Origin: Ptychodera flava
Taxonomy: Eukaryota > Hemichordata > Enteropneusta > Ptychoderidae
Length of the DNA: 64,000 bases
NCBI RefSeq assembly: GCF_041260155.1
Contig: NC_091946.1
Location: forward strand, 19,557,353-19,621,352
Direction of reading: 5' to 3'
Within the stretch, counting starts at the first letter, position 1. Each line of letters begins with the position of its first letter. Positions 50,420-61,038 of the stretch are shown piece by piece. The translations under genes and the position numbers were made by a program. The notes under the pieces are model-generated. The model did no database searches. It was not told the origin of the DNA and was given only the letters and a program-made list of their open reading frames with translations.

Positions 50420-50690
50420 TTATATTTTCATAAAAATATGAGAGGAATTTTTAAAACGGTAAAACTCACTTTCCTGAAGCTCAAAACACTCCCCCTTTCG
50501 CCAGCACGTCAATTCCGCTCAGCACCACAGGACAACAACAACACAAACTTTGCCGAACATACTTTCACTTAACAATTGGCGAAAATCCGAAAATTACCGA
50601 AGATGCATCGTCGGCACTCTTCGGAAAAGAGAGGCGAGAGCACCTGAGGCGAGGCGAACATTGATTGGTTACGTAACCGCTTCACGCCTT
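50420..50690. promoter_or_regulatory. Promoter-like region with TTACGTAA and CCAAT box
   Basis: A perfect 12-bp palindrome GGTTACGTAACC (50667-50678) overlaps an inverted CCAAT box (ATTGG, 50664-50668) in locally GC-richer sequence. TTACGTAA is the classic PAR-bZIP/E4BP4 type site. Transcription direction and target gene are unknown. A minus-strand frame at 50109-50420 lies next to it but has no recognisable domain. Confidence 0.3.
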
Positions 50691-51570
50691 AAACAATACC
50701 CGTTGCGACTCTATCTATGTTTCTCTGTGTTTCTGGCTATTAAATATTCTGTTAGCCTCATACTTTGCCATAGAGAACACTTTTGGTGGAGTCCCTTGAA
50801 CAGTAACACTAGCATTTTAGCATCGTAAAGGAGTTGATTCCGGTAGATTACTACAATGTGTCGGATCTGTATAGTGAAAACAACTTCTGTCAGGTGCTGA
50901 GGTGACTGCACTACAACACGAGAATATTCACCATTACATCTTTGAGTATTATTACGACACAGACGATCCCTTATGAAAAGTAATGTAACTGTCAGAAGAC
51001 AGCAAAGAAAGCTGAAGATTTTTTATTTAACGAGTTATAATTACTGTATCTTTACCTAAAATTTACACTAAACATGTGAAAGATATTGCACCTTATAACA
51101 TTTTGATGTGAAATCCTCATAACTAAAGGGTAAGGTCGTCATCTCTGGCACTGCACTCAAAGTTCAGTTAGGACGCAAAACAAATACAAACATGATACAC
51201 ACTACCTGAGAGATGTTTGGGTATTACAGAAATTTATATATTTCTAGAGTGTACACAACGAGTCAAACGACGACCATTAACATTGACCCGCTGTAAATAA
51301 TTATGAAACGAAAGAAAAGTCTCGCTACGACGTACGTGGCGGCCACTCTAACAAAAGTTGAAACTAACCACGTGTCCAGGTCAGGAATATGTTAGCACTG
51401 CTGGCGAGATTTGATTGTGACCTACTCGATGGGCAGGTGGAATTATTTTTGTAATTTTCAATTGCTGAGATCAGCGGTGAGATAAACCGCATAAAAATGT
51501 CCGAATGATAACTTCAAACGGGAAAGGCACTATTTGCATTGGCAGGCAACTTTTCAAAGTTACCAGTCTG

Positions 51571-52560
51571 AATAGAACGGTATGGCGATATCATTGTTGT
51601 TCTTTGCCTTGAATCAGTTGTAACGCCCATTTATTGGACACAGACACGATAACTGAATCCAACACGTTCTTTTATTTCCGACGCCACAGAAACTAAGGCA
51701 AAGCATTGGTTTGTTTACAAACATGGTAGTTTATGACATAAGAATAGAAAAAGAAACCTGAAGGAAAAAAACAGAAAGAAACTCTGCATAAATTTCACTT
51801 CATTACATTATATAGCTTTTGAAACACTAGCACAACAGCGATATCAGTCTCATATAGGAAATTTACAATACAAGTCAAACACCAGGTAGATGCACTATAC
51901 GGACAAGCAAAGGACTGTGCGTCCTCAGTGGCGAGTCACGTCATATATGGAAATGTATAGCATAACCTCTATAGGTGTACAGACGAATAAACTTCACTGC
52001 TAAATAATCGTAAAATTGTAATACAAAAATACATTTCACGAACACTCACCCTGACTGTGACAGGTAAGGCTTTGAGTGACAACAACTGTGGTCTGAATCA
52101 ATCGACTGTCTTCCCTAAAGTAAATGGTAAATGCAGTGTAAAGCTATGGCACTAGCGATAACACGCAAACTATACAGTGTTTGCATAGAACTCTTCAAAT
52201 CCATCAAACATGATAAAAACTGGAATCGGCAAGTACTCTGAGTCAATAAGAACTTCTCGAATCGATAAACCTGAATTCTGAAATACCCTCAAACAATGAA
52301 AAGTTTGAAGAAGTTTCGTAGCAGCGATGTATGCAAAGTCACATGGTTCGGAACACGCTATGTATTTCTATGGCAGTTCACTGAGGGAAATAGTACAGTA
52401 CATAGAATTGTAATTATCTCAGAAATAACTTGGAAATAACTGACAAAATCATATCAGATAAAAGCTCAACACCTTACCAAAGATATTTGCATATCGATTG
52501 AACTCTGATGACATCTGACCATGATAGATTGCTCAGATAAAAAAGTAAATACGGAGCTAA
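51571..52560. other. Intergenic, nothing recognisable
   Basis: About 1 kb with no supported gene, repeat or element. Confidence 0.4.
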
Positions 52561-52572
52561 CTCAAACTCCAA

Positions 52573-52610
52573 AAAATGGCGGAAAGTCATATAGCAAATG
52601 CGCATGCGCA
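52573..52610 (+). promoter_or_regulatory. YY1-like plus NRF-1-like sites, candidate promoter
   Basis: AAAATGGCGG (52573-52582) matches the YY1 core, and 17 bp on TGCGCATGCGCA (52599-52610) is a perfect palindromic NRF-1 consensus. Both favour TATA-less housekeeping promoters near the start site. No gene is identified on either side. Confidence 0.4.
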
Positions 52611-53249
52611 CATGTGTTTAATTTGCTCACGTCACACATTGTACCGCCCTTGGCCGTGATTGAGGATAACAGGCGCCGACAAAATGAAGTGTCGCGTTTA
52701 GATGAATTTGAAACTCGTGATGGCACGCTGTGAGCTACGTATACATAGGTCAACCGGACTCCCAATTTTGTACGAAAATAGCACGAATTCAAGGTACTTA
52801 GCCACTTTTAAATTAGTACACTAACTACGGTAGGTTGTCATAATATATGCTGTCCATACCAACTTGACAATAGGATTTGTCTTTGTGACGTATATGATGT
52901 TGTGACATGATGTTCAAAAGCCAGTTCCGTACCCAGCACCGATAAAGACTAACTAATGACTCTTCCAAATCTCGCAACTTTTTACTCTTCTCGAACTGGG
53001 CGAGAAGTTGCAGAGCTTGGTCTTGTAGGAGATCGACAAACAGATGATTTTTGTTCTTAATTCATTTCTGCAAAAAAATGATAATCGATATTCTTGAATT
53101 GGAAATCATTAAAATCTCCTGTCCCAAAAATATTTAGTGATGATAGTAGGGATATAATAGTAATAAGCAAGTCAGTACACCTAGACTTTTGCTTGTTAAA
53201 CAAGTACACACGTTAACGCGCATAAACGCGTTAAACACGCGCATACAGA

Positions 53250-53252
53250 GAG

Positions 53253-53286
<34 letters not shown>

Positions 53287-53365
53287 AGATAGACAGACAG
53301 ACACAGACAGATAGACATACAAACAGACAGACAGACAGACAGACTGACTGACTGACTGACTGACG
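53250..53365 (+). repeat. (ACAG)n/(ACTG)n microsatellite
   Basis: Long GACAGACAG array changing to GACTGACTG and then GACGGACG. The cysteine/serine-rich frames over it are artefacts. Confidence 0.95.
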
Positions 53366-54116
53366 GACGGGCGGACGAATGGACGGACAAGAAGACAGAG
53401 GGACAGATGCACACACCTAGAAAATGAGTTGTAAAAAAATTTCAACTTAGATCCCTGTTGGCTGATTTTCCCCAAAAATCAGTTTTTGTGTGGTTACATA
53501 GTTCTGAGGAAAATCCCAGGGGGAAATTAAATAAAGTATATTTGTATGCGTCTGTGACACCTGACTTTTTACTCGAATATTGATATTTCGACCATAAAAA
53601 TCCTGCATGAAGTAATTATACCCTACCGTACATAAAGCGGGGTCGAACTCAACCGCGGGAGGTAAACTTTATGGTTCCTTTCACGCATGCTCGACACACA
53701 AGAAATTAAATAGAGTCATTTGACGACATAAAGGGAACCAAACGTTTTACTCGAAACTGTTGTATATACTTTATAGTGTAGTTACATGTCGTACAAATTT
53801 CATACGAAAGCTTCAAACAAAGATCCGTTGTATGAATCCATAAACAGTGCATATTGTTGACAATGAAGCCCGTAAATGCCTTTTACAACTTAGCCTAATT
53901 ACTATTAATATTCTGATTAACACTATTTGAAAGATTTCATTTTAGCATTCTCCTGAACAGGAAATCATTCAAGAGGGCACTCGTAGTTAGTATGCCATAT
54001 ATAGGATATTCCAACGAACCTAAGTTTTGCATTATTTACCTCAGTACAATCGAACAACAAGTAAGCATTCATCTTTTCATCCATTCACTCATTCATTCAT
54101 CAATCCATCAATCAAA

Positions 54117-54117
<1 letters not shown>

Positions 54118-54173
<56 letters not shown>

Positions 54174-54192
54174 CTCTCTCTCTCTCTCTCTC
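54118..54192 (+). repeat. (CT)n microsatellite
   Basis: CT repeat with one TTTT interruption near 54170. Confidence 0.97.
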
Positions 54193-54204
54193 AAGCGCAT
54201 ATAC

Positions 54205-54244
54205 ACAGACATACATACATACATACATACATACATACATACAT

Positions 54245-54275
<31 letters not shown>

Positions 54276-54415
54276 TCACACACACACACACACACACACA
54301 TACATACATACATACATACATACATACATACATACATACATACATACATACATACATACATACATACATACATACATACATACATACATACATACATACA
54401 TACATACATACATAC
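54205..54415 (+). repeat. (ACAT)n microsatellite with (CA)n centre
   Basis: ACAT repeats over about 200 bp, interrupted near 54260-54300 by a CA run. The tyrosine/isoleucine/histidine frames over it are artefacts. Confidence 0.97.
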
Positions 54416-54960
54416 AGAGAGGGACAGATGCACATATAGACATACAATGGACATATTTTAATAACTCAGTTTACGAAAACCTTAACTGAGAGTGAGCTTG
54501 TTACAGACTTGTGCAACATAATAAGCTTTATAAATATCTCAGTGTAAATTCTATTTTTTCTTGCAGCAATATGCTTCTTCATATCCGACAGAATTTAGTC
54601 AGATGCCATGAAGGTCAGAGGCAATACGACGGCATATAGCCGGCAGCACCCTTAATACTCAGACTCCCACTCAACCTAAACATTCCAAGCAAAATTAGAC
54701 GTAAGGTTTCCAGAACATGAATATCAAAAGGACAGGAGTAATAGCTCGTTAGGTCTGGCTGACCAGTGTCTGCTGGTGGACAGGATTATGTCAATCTGGA
54801 GGCAATTAAATGAACCTTGTGATTAGTGCATGTCTCGGAACCGTGTCCTCTCACCTTAATGTTGACATTTTGTCCATAAATACCTTTGTAAAGTAGTATA
54901 TGATGTGTGAATATCGCGGGACGGATCTAAGCCTCTAAGGGTAGACTGCATTGCTCCATT

Positions 54961-55675
54961 CACACACGCTAGATACAATAAAAAGTCGATAGTTTCCTGT
55001 CTGAACACAAAAATGCAATCCAAATAGTTTCTTCCATTTATCGATATACAGTAAATAATGGAGTAGATTAAGCTGATTCTGAAATATTTCATATAATTAA
55101 AATCCACGCTTGAACAATGTCCCGCTCGGTCACTCTTGCTATGCAACATTTCATACAACTCCAAAACATAGAGGTATGTGAGCCGCTAGGATTTTGTAAT
55201 AGGTGTGGCGTGTATACGTTGCTCCGGGTAGACTGCTACAGAAAGGGTATACATATAGTATATGCGCCGCTGTTTTAACCCCCACCCCTACACTTTGTTG
55301 GCCTCAATCATGATATTGTTGACCGAGGACATATTGACAAAAATGTAAACGTTTTGTCTATTATCATTGGTAGAAAAAGCAGAGTTTTGACACTAGTTTT
55401 TGGCCAAAAATGTATAGTAGTGTTCTGTAGTTTGGACTGTCCAGGGTAAACAGGGACCTGTATCAAACGTGAGAACCTAGGTACGTTTCTTCTTTGCAAG
55501 AAAGTCTACATAAACTAGAAGTGACTCTTTCCTTTCGGATTAATCCACAACTTATCATTCGCAACACAGAAAGTTGCTCTACAAATTCTAATATATCGAG
55601 GTTTTAATGACATATAAGTTCAACAGTAGTCGGCTCCATTCTTTACGAGAGAACTTTTGAAACAGTAAGGGATAT
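54961..55675. other. Intergenic, no supported gene
   Basis: Short open frames only, with no domain and no convincing splice partner. Confidence 0.4.
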
Positions 55676-56000
55676 ATATTTTGACTCTCAAATTTTATAC
55701 AACTCTTTTCTGATAAACCTCTTGTGGGGCTCATTTTAAAGCTCTTTGAGTGGGACACATTTTTACTGTCAAAGGTTTTTGAAAATCGGGAATTTCTTTC
55801 TTCTCCATAGAGTTAACACGGAGGTAGCAGCCATTTTGAATTTGAAATGTCGGTGAATGCCAGGAAATCTGTTTCTTGAGTACCAAACATTGGACGGTAA
55901 ACCCTGATTTTTATTCTTAATTTCTTGATTTGGTAGGAGAATGGTCGAAGAGAAAAATTTGAGCAAATATGTAAATCTTTCACTTTCGAGGCGCACACTA
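55676..56000. repeat. Interspersed repeat, same family as 39690-40015
   Basis: Ordered landmarks shared with the copy in CTL-E intron 2, including GCCATTTTGAATTTGAAATGTCGG and the CACTTTCGAGGC ending. Related GCCATTTTGAA-CATCAAACTTC stretches occur in the first introns of CTL-A (about 7455) and CTL-C (about 31042). Confidence 0.6.
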
Positions 56001-56019
56001 ACTTAACTTGCAACTCACC

Positions 56020-56089
56020 CTACTTGATATCAGAGAATCAAGTTCTAAAAAGAAAGTGAAAGCTCATCTCTTCAACTGTTACAGAGAAT
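56020..56089 (+). mobile_element. Possible tiny LINE C-terminal remnant
   Basis: One frame reads LDIRESSSKKKVKAHLF before a stop, similar in character to the SSS-FKK-LK-HLF tail of LINE reverse-transcriptase proteins. It is too short for certainty. Confidence 0.25.
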
Positions 56090-56846
56090 AGAGAGTGACT
56101 GAAGCTATTAGGCGTAACTTAGCAAAACCTTTGGTTTTTGATTTGGGTGCTATAAAAACCTTATTGAATGATGATTTATTTAGCTTAAGAACTTCAAAAT
56201 GTCTTCACTCTTTCAATGACAAATTAAGGCTGGCAAAATATCCGATTGAGATCTTGTTTACAGAGCAGAGCGGCTCAATGATCTGCAGTGCAGGTTCGAG
56301 AAGTTTGTTTGGTTTCCGGGAATCGATCACATAAATATCTGAACTGCATTTTTATTAACAGCATCATAGAGTGTACGATGCGGAACCTCATCCGAAAAAT
56401 TCACAACTCGCTGGCTGCAAACAAAGCACCGCATGTACGTAGCTATTAGAAAAAAAATCGATGGCTCAAGCCGTGAGAAACATCTGGAAAAAACTAGTGA
56501 AGAAGTATTACATTTTGATACGCTATTTAATATTAGTCATCCCAAAATGATAAACAATAACCGATGTTGCGATGCTAAAATGGGAATGTTAACTCGATTA
56601 AAATTTATATCTCCTCAGTTCCTATCACTCTTCATGGTGTGATCAGGAGCCCTGCATCCACGCCGGATCTCGTGAAGTCTCGCATAACATGAAACACAAA
56701 CTATTAACACCGAATGACACATACGACATCGATCACTTCCGAGATGAATATATACACAAAATGCTATTTCAATACACTGACATAAAAGAACCGTTTTTGG
56801 ACACCGTGGTGCGAAGTACCAAAGGTGTCCTTTGTCGCCACAATGT

Positions 56847-56896
56847 CTGTGTGTGTGTCCGTCCGTCCGTCCGTCCGTCCGTCCGTCCGTCCGTCG
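56847..56896 (+). repeat. (GTCC)n microsatellite
   Basis: GTGTGTGT followed by about ten GTCC units. The PSVRPSVRPS frame over it is an artefact. Confidence 0.95.
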
Positions 56897-56950
56897 ACAG
56901 ATTTTGTTCCACTCATAACTTAAGAACCCAGTCTGAACGCTAGGGGTGCA

Positions 56951-56966
56951 ATTTGCATATGCAAAT
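56951..56966. promoter_or_regulatory. Palindromic octamer ATTTGCATATGCAAAT
   Basis: Two POU octamers (ATTTGCAT and its complement) overlap in a perfect 16-bp palindrome. Such sites can bind POU dimers. No gene is linked. Confidence 0.35.
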
Positions 56967-57789
56967 GCCATTCCTTTCGAACGGCACTCAGCAACTCAGT
57001 CTACACTGTGACCGTTGGCTGGCTAACACAGTTTTTCAGTCGCTCCCAAATCCTCATTTTTTCGCCGATAATTATCATTGGAGACCAACTTCATCTCTTC
57101 AATTGGATTTTCTGAGAAGGTAAGTGACTTTTCGGGGCTCTGTTTGAAAAATTAAAGTGAATTTTGCGATTTCAGCGATTTTTCATAGTACGATGTTATA
57201 TGTCGAGCGCGGACTTGTGTTGCTGTACCAACTACGGTAGCATGAAATTAAGGCCCAAAATCAAGCATAGTTCGTGGAATTATACTATAAATTAGCTTTT
57301 TACCGCAGAATTTTGTCTGTTCATGCCAGGAATTTGATGTTGGGCGGCAAAGTTCGCCGCTGTGTTTTGCCGCTAAAATCCAATATGGCGCCAAATCAAC
57401 ATTAGTGTACTGTACGTTTACACGTACACTGTGTACTCGCATACGCTCATAGTGAAATAAATCCCCAAAATGTGCGTATTTTTAGGTCAAATGTTACTTT
57501 TTTGGGAAAATTATCATAAAGTGACACTTTTAGGTTGTAATACGTAAAATTCGTGTCACAGTTGTTTTTAATTATTTTCCTCTTTTTTATTCAGGGTCAT
57601 CACAGTCCGAGGATGGCTTCGAAGCTTCCAGCCGGGGCTTCCCATAGAAAAACTTGTGCATGTGACCTCATGGTTGTTCACTTTTAACTTTTTTGACGTA
57701 ATTTTCGTGTCTGATTTGTCTCAGTTTGTTGCAGTCAAGTCTCTGAGGCTTAAGTATTGATCAAACTTCAGGTTTATTTAGAATAAAGC

Positions 57790-58440
57790 TGTTGTCTTTG
57801 CAGTATATTGAATTCAGAACTTATTGTCTTTTTAATTTAACCAACACAAAACCAACCGACACGTTCCAATATTTATTGAGAAATTCGTGTCACCCGAGCG
57901 GCACTTACAAAGGCTTCATTAAAGGTGAACTTCTCCGATATGCTTGCACATGCAACAACGACAAGGACTTCATTGAAAAGGTCAACTTTCTCACACGCAA
58001 ACTTCAACAACAAGATTATAGAAAAAAAAGATATATCTCGTATAAAGAAAGATGTTAATCTCACCAACCATCGACGATACCTCACCGATAAAGATAAGAG
58101 GAATATGACATGAGAACAAAACTGGTTTACACAACGACCTTCAGTCCATTCATCAAAACCAGGCAAATCAAACAATGTCTAACAAAAATTGGAAATAATA
58201 GAAGCCGATCAAACACTGGTCAAAGTTTTTTCCAGAAAAACCTATCATAGCATACAAAAGGAATAAAAACTTAAGAGACATCCTCGTTCAGGCACAAATC
58301 AAGCACGAGGATAAAATAAACACGAACGGTCTGACCAACAAACCACTCAAAGTTCAGACCACAACATATCCATACTAGCATCTCTAGTTGATGAACAATC
58401 GCTACTATCAAATTGACATGTGGGATAAATAGCTCCAACA
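57790..58440 (+). mobile_element. Second fossil fragment of a Penelope-like retroelement
   Basis: This plus-strand piece carries the helix-turn-helix-like region after the RT of this family (KPTDTFQYLLRNSCHPSGT, then ELLRYAC-CNNDKDFIEKV and LTRKLQQ) and, further on, KNLRDILVQAQIKHED. It lacks the RT core and is broken, with several breaks. It is a different part of the element from the copy at 23932-25797. Confidence 0.65.
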
Positions 58441-59535
58441 CATAACCGGTTCTTTCCCGGGGACCCAGATCACATGACCAGGGTCAAAGCACTATCGATT
58501 CACCGGTGTCTTGCCATGTTTCTCCATATCATTAAACCACATTGATCGAATCAATATACCGCATCACTATCAAAGGTAGAAAACGATGTGTAAAGTTGCT
58601 CTCATTTTCCTATATATAGAAACAGACTTCAAGATACATAAAACAATTTATAAATTCTAAAATTCTGAGAAAAAAATATACTTAAGAACTGTAGTTGTAG
58701 TTAACAAAATTATTCTCGTTTGTAGAGGCCATCTAATCTGTGGTGAATGTATAATGCCCACTGTAACAAGTACTAGAAAACGGCATTCATAGGTGAAATT
58801 TTTAGACGAAGTTTCGCCAAGGGTCTATTGAAAAGTGTACCATTTCCAGTAAAATAACTCTGTGAAGTTAAAAATTGGTATACACAATCAATTGTTACTG
58901 AAAAAGACACTGCTGAAATTTGATCGGTGTTCAAGACCCGGAAGACAATTTACTAGCCCCGTTTCTCCTTCATAGACAGACCCAAATCGTGTTATGCAAC
59001 AGAAACTACTCAGTATACACATCGACAATCTTTTGAATGTAGGTTTATTTTTACATGACAAACTGTTTATATCAGAAACAAATTCCTAAAAAACACATAT
59101 TAACTATAACATTCACTCAGGTCCGCGGTATAGCGTGAATGTAGGCATGTTTAGGCGACCCATGCTTGTGTGACCCCTGTACTACTGCGACCTTTGTTTT
59201 GAAATGAAAACGAGGCTATTTTTCTGAGGGCGCTGTTCAAATTACACCCCCAGCATTCAGACTGAACCCTCAGGTTCAATGTCATGCAATTTGGTATTTG
59301 GTATTATCATGATGAGACTTAGATCTGATTAGATTTTGGTGGGTGTGGCTTATTAATTAATTGCTCATTTGCATATTTTATGACTTTTTTCGTTCACGCA
59401 GATATCTCAGAGACGCCTGGAGCGATTTCGTTCAAACTTGGTACAAGGATAGTACTCTACCTCATACAGATGCACGTTGATTTGTTTCACAATGCGATCA
59501 AATTTGCCGTGTTAGAGGACTTTTTAGTTTTCACC
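58441..59535. other. Spacer, entering a repeat-rich zone
   Basis: No gene is seen. From about 59395 the sequence (GATATCTCAGAGACGCCTGG, CAAACTTGGTACAAGG) looks like part of the repeat that continues to about 60560; GATATCTCAGA recurs at 59869. Confidence 0.45.
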
Positions 59536-59717
59536 TCCATAGACTCCCATGTATAAGGCAGTCCATAGACTCCCATGTTTAAGGCAGTCCATAGACACCC
59601 ATGTATAAGGCAGTCCATAGACACCCATGTATAAGGAAGTCCATAGACTCCCATGTATAAGGCAGTCCATAGACTCCCATGTATAAGGCAGTCCATAGAC
59701 TCCCATGTATGAGGCCA
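59536..59717 (-). repeat. 26-bp minisatellite, seven units
   Basis: Seven head-to-tail 26-bp copies start at 59536 and each contain TCCATAGACTCCCATGTATA with very few differences. Because 26 is not a multiple of three, all frames cycle through the same peptides (GVYGLPYT), so the open frames are artefacts. Confidence 0.95.
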
Positions 59718-59879
59718 AGAAAAATAAAAATTTAGTTTCTCATCGTATTCATATTGCAAAAAGGATGCAGTGACACAGTTTTTAGTCCCCACAGATAAAG
59801 TCCAGGGGGCTCATAGATTGGGTCATGTCAGTCCGTTAGTCCATCCATGTGAGTCCATCCGTTCACGCAGATATCTCAG

Positions 59880-60545
59880 ACGCTTTGACAAAATGTCACG
59901 TGACCTTTGACCTCAAATATACATATTTGTCCATAATTCGGTAACCACAAGTGCTACACCCTTCATATATGGTATGATGGGACACCTTGTGACGCCACGT
60001 ATTGAACCTCATCAATTATGTGCATATCTAATTTTGAGCAAGCCAATAGAGGTAAATATATGATTTTTAGTATATAGGGATAGACTATAGGATAGAAATT
60101 TTTTGACAAAATGTCATGTGACTTTGATAACCTTTTACCTAAAATACACGATTATGTCAATAAATAAGTAACCACAAGTGCTATGTCCTTTATATTTAGT
60201 AGGATGGGAGACCTTATGACAACACATGCTTTACCTCGTTAATTATGCCCATATATAATTGTGGGCAAGCCAATAGAGCTAGAGGTCTGAATTTTGGCAT
60301 ATATGGATTAATTAGCAATACAATGTTTTATTTTCAAAATGTCACGTGACCTTGATGACCTTTGACCTTGAATATGCATATATATGCATAACTCAGTAAC
60401 CACAAGTTCTTTACGCTTCAATTTTGATAGGATAATAGACCTTAAGATGTCACATCTTGTACCTCATTTATTATGCACATATGTATTTCTTGGCTGGCCA
60501 ATACAGCTAGAGGTCTGATCTTTTTCCCGATTTAGAACCATAACT
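59880..60545. repeat. Three tandem ~220-bp units with E-box and DR1-like sites
   Basis: Units begin near 59890, 60107 and 60337. Each has a version of AAATGTCACGTGAC, then GTAACCACAAGTGCT and later GCAAGCCAATAGAG. Units 1 and 3 hold CACGTG and a perfect TGACCTTTGACCT (59901-59913 and 60356-60368), the direct-repeat-1 half-site pair used by RXR/HNF4-type receptors. Unit 2 is degraded. No ORF is present. Confidence 0.75.
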
Positions 60546-61020
60546 TAGACATGCCTCTTGTTTCAAATTGGGAACAATGACATAGACCTATGTGTCCATA
60601 GATCTGAACATATACACTCCAGTGATACTTCTTAATGACCTCATTTCCCTGCCCCATCAAGACTAATACTCCTATTACAAGTGGGGACTATGTCATTGTC
60701 AATGACTTGTTACTTGTTACCCTATAGCATAACTATGGTAAAAGTTTAGTAAGTTTGGTTAATTAATTCTAATTTGCATATTTAATGATTTTTGTAATAA
60801 GACTACCAGTATACTCAAGAACTTCTTAAGCAAATGTGATGGCCATACTTTTATCAGCTTGTAGAAACATCATAGTTAAGAAACAATTATTTTTAAAATA
60901 ATTTACACCATGAATACTGTTTTATGTGTGATTATTTTTTTTCAATAAAATAAAAAATGTGATCAGTGGGTTTTCTCATAGGAGTGTACGTTAGCAGTAA
61001 GGGGTTCGTAAAGTTGTGTT
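60546..61020. other. Intergenic, AT-rich
   Basis: No gene and no recognisable element. Confidence 0.4.
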
Positions 61021-61024
61021 TGCG

Positions 61025-61038
61025 GCGCCATCTAGTGG
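61025..61038 (-). promoter_or_regulatory. CTCF-type core motif
   Basis: On the minus strand the 14 bases read CCACTAGATGGCGC, a full match to the CTCF core CCASYAGRKGGCRC. CTCF is conserved in bilaterians. The surrounding 61020-61350 is GC-richer than its flanks. Binding is inference. Confidence 0.5.

Larger units (their letters stand above)
44880..54960. repeat. Complex tandem-duplication field
   Basis: Four sequence modules recur in ordered, diverged copies. Module 1 (AAGTTTTACG, AATCGAAAAATACAC, GATGGTACAAAA) is at 44880-45330, 46690-47190 and partly at 48640-48840. Module 2 (CAGATACAGA-CTACCAAAATCA) is at 47300-47480 and 49190-49380. Module 3 (GTCATAAAG-TCAGAG-CAATAC) is at 45980-46160, 47540-47690, 49440-49600 and 54565-54740. 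Module 4 (GATCCCTGTTGGCT to CATGCTCGACACAC) is at 47715-47970, 49617-49830 and 53449-53700. Open frames in the copies are not conserved, so I read this as duplicated non-coding DNA. Confidence 0.7.

Noticed and set aside
50109-50420. 103-residue minus-strand frame beside a promoter-like region
   Set aside because: No recognisable domain, and the matching part of the duplicated block near 42960-43100 does not keep the frame.
53134-53475. Cys/Ser/Val-rich minus-strand frames
   Set aside because: Translation of the ACAG microsatellite.
53992-54489. 165- and 144-residue frames rich in Ser, Leu, Tyr, Ile, His and Thr
   Set aside because: Translation of CT and ACAT microsatellites. All frames are open because the repeat lacks stops.
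56433-56971. Frames reading PSVRPSVRPS or TDGRTDGRTD
   Set aside because: Both come from the GTCC microsatellite read on opposite strands.
59487-59792. 101-residue minus-strand frame with GVYGLPYT repeats
   Set aside because: Product of the 26-bp minisatellite. The same peptides appear in the other frames.
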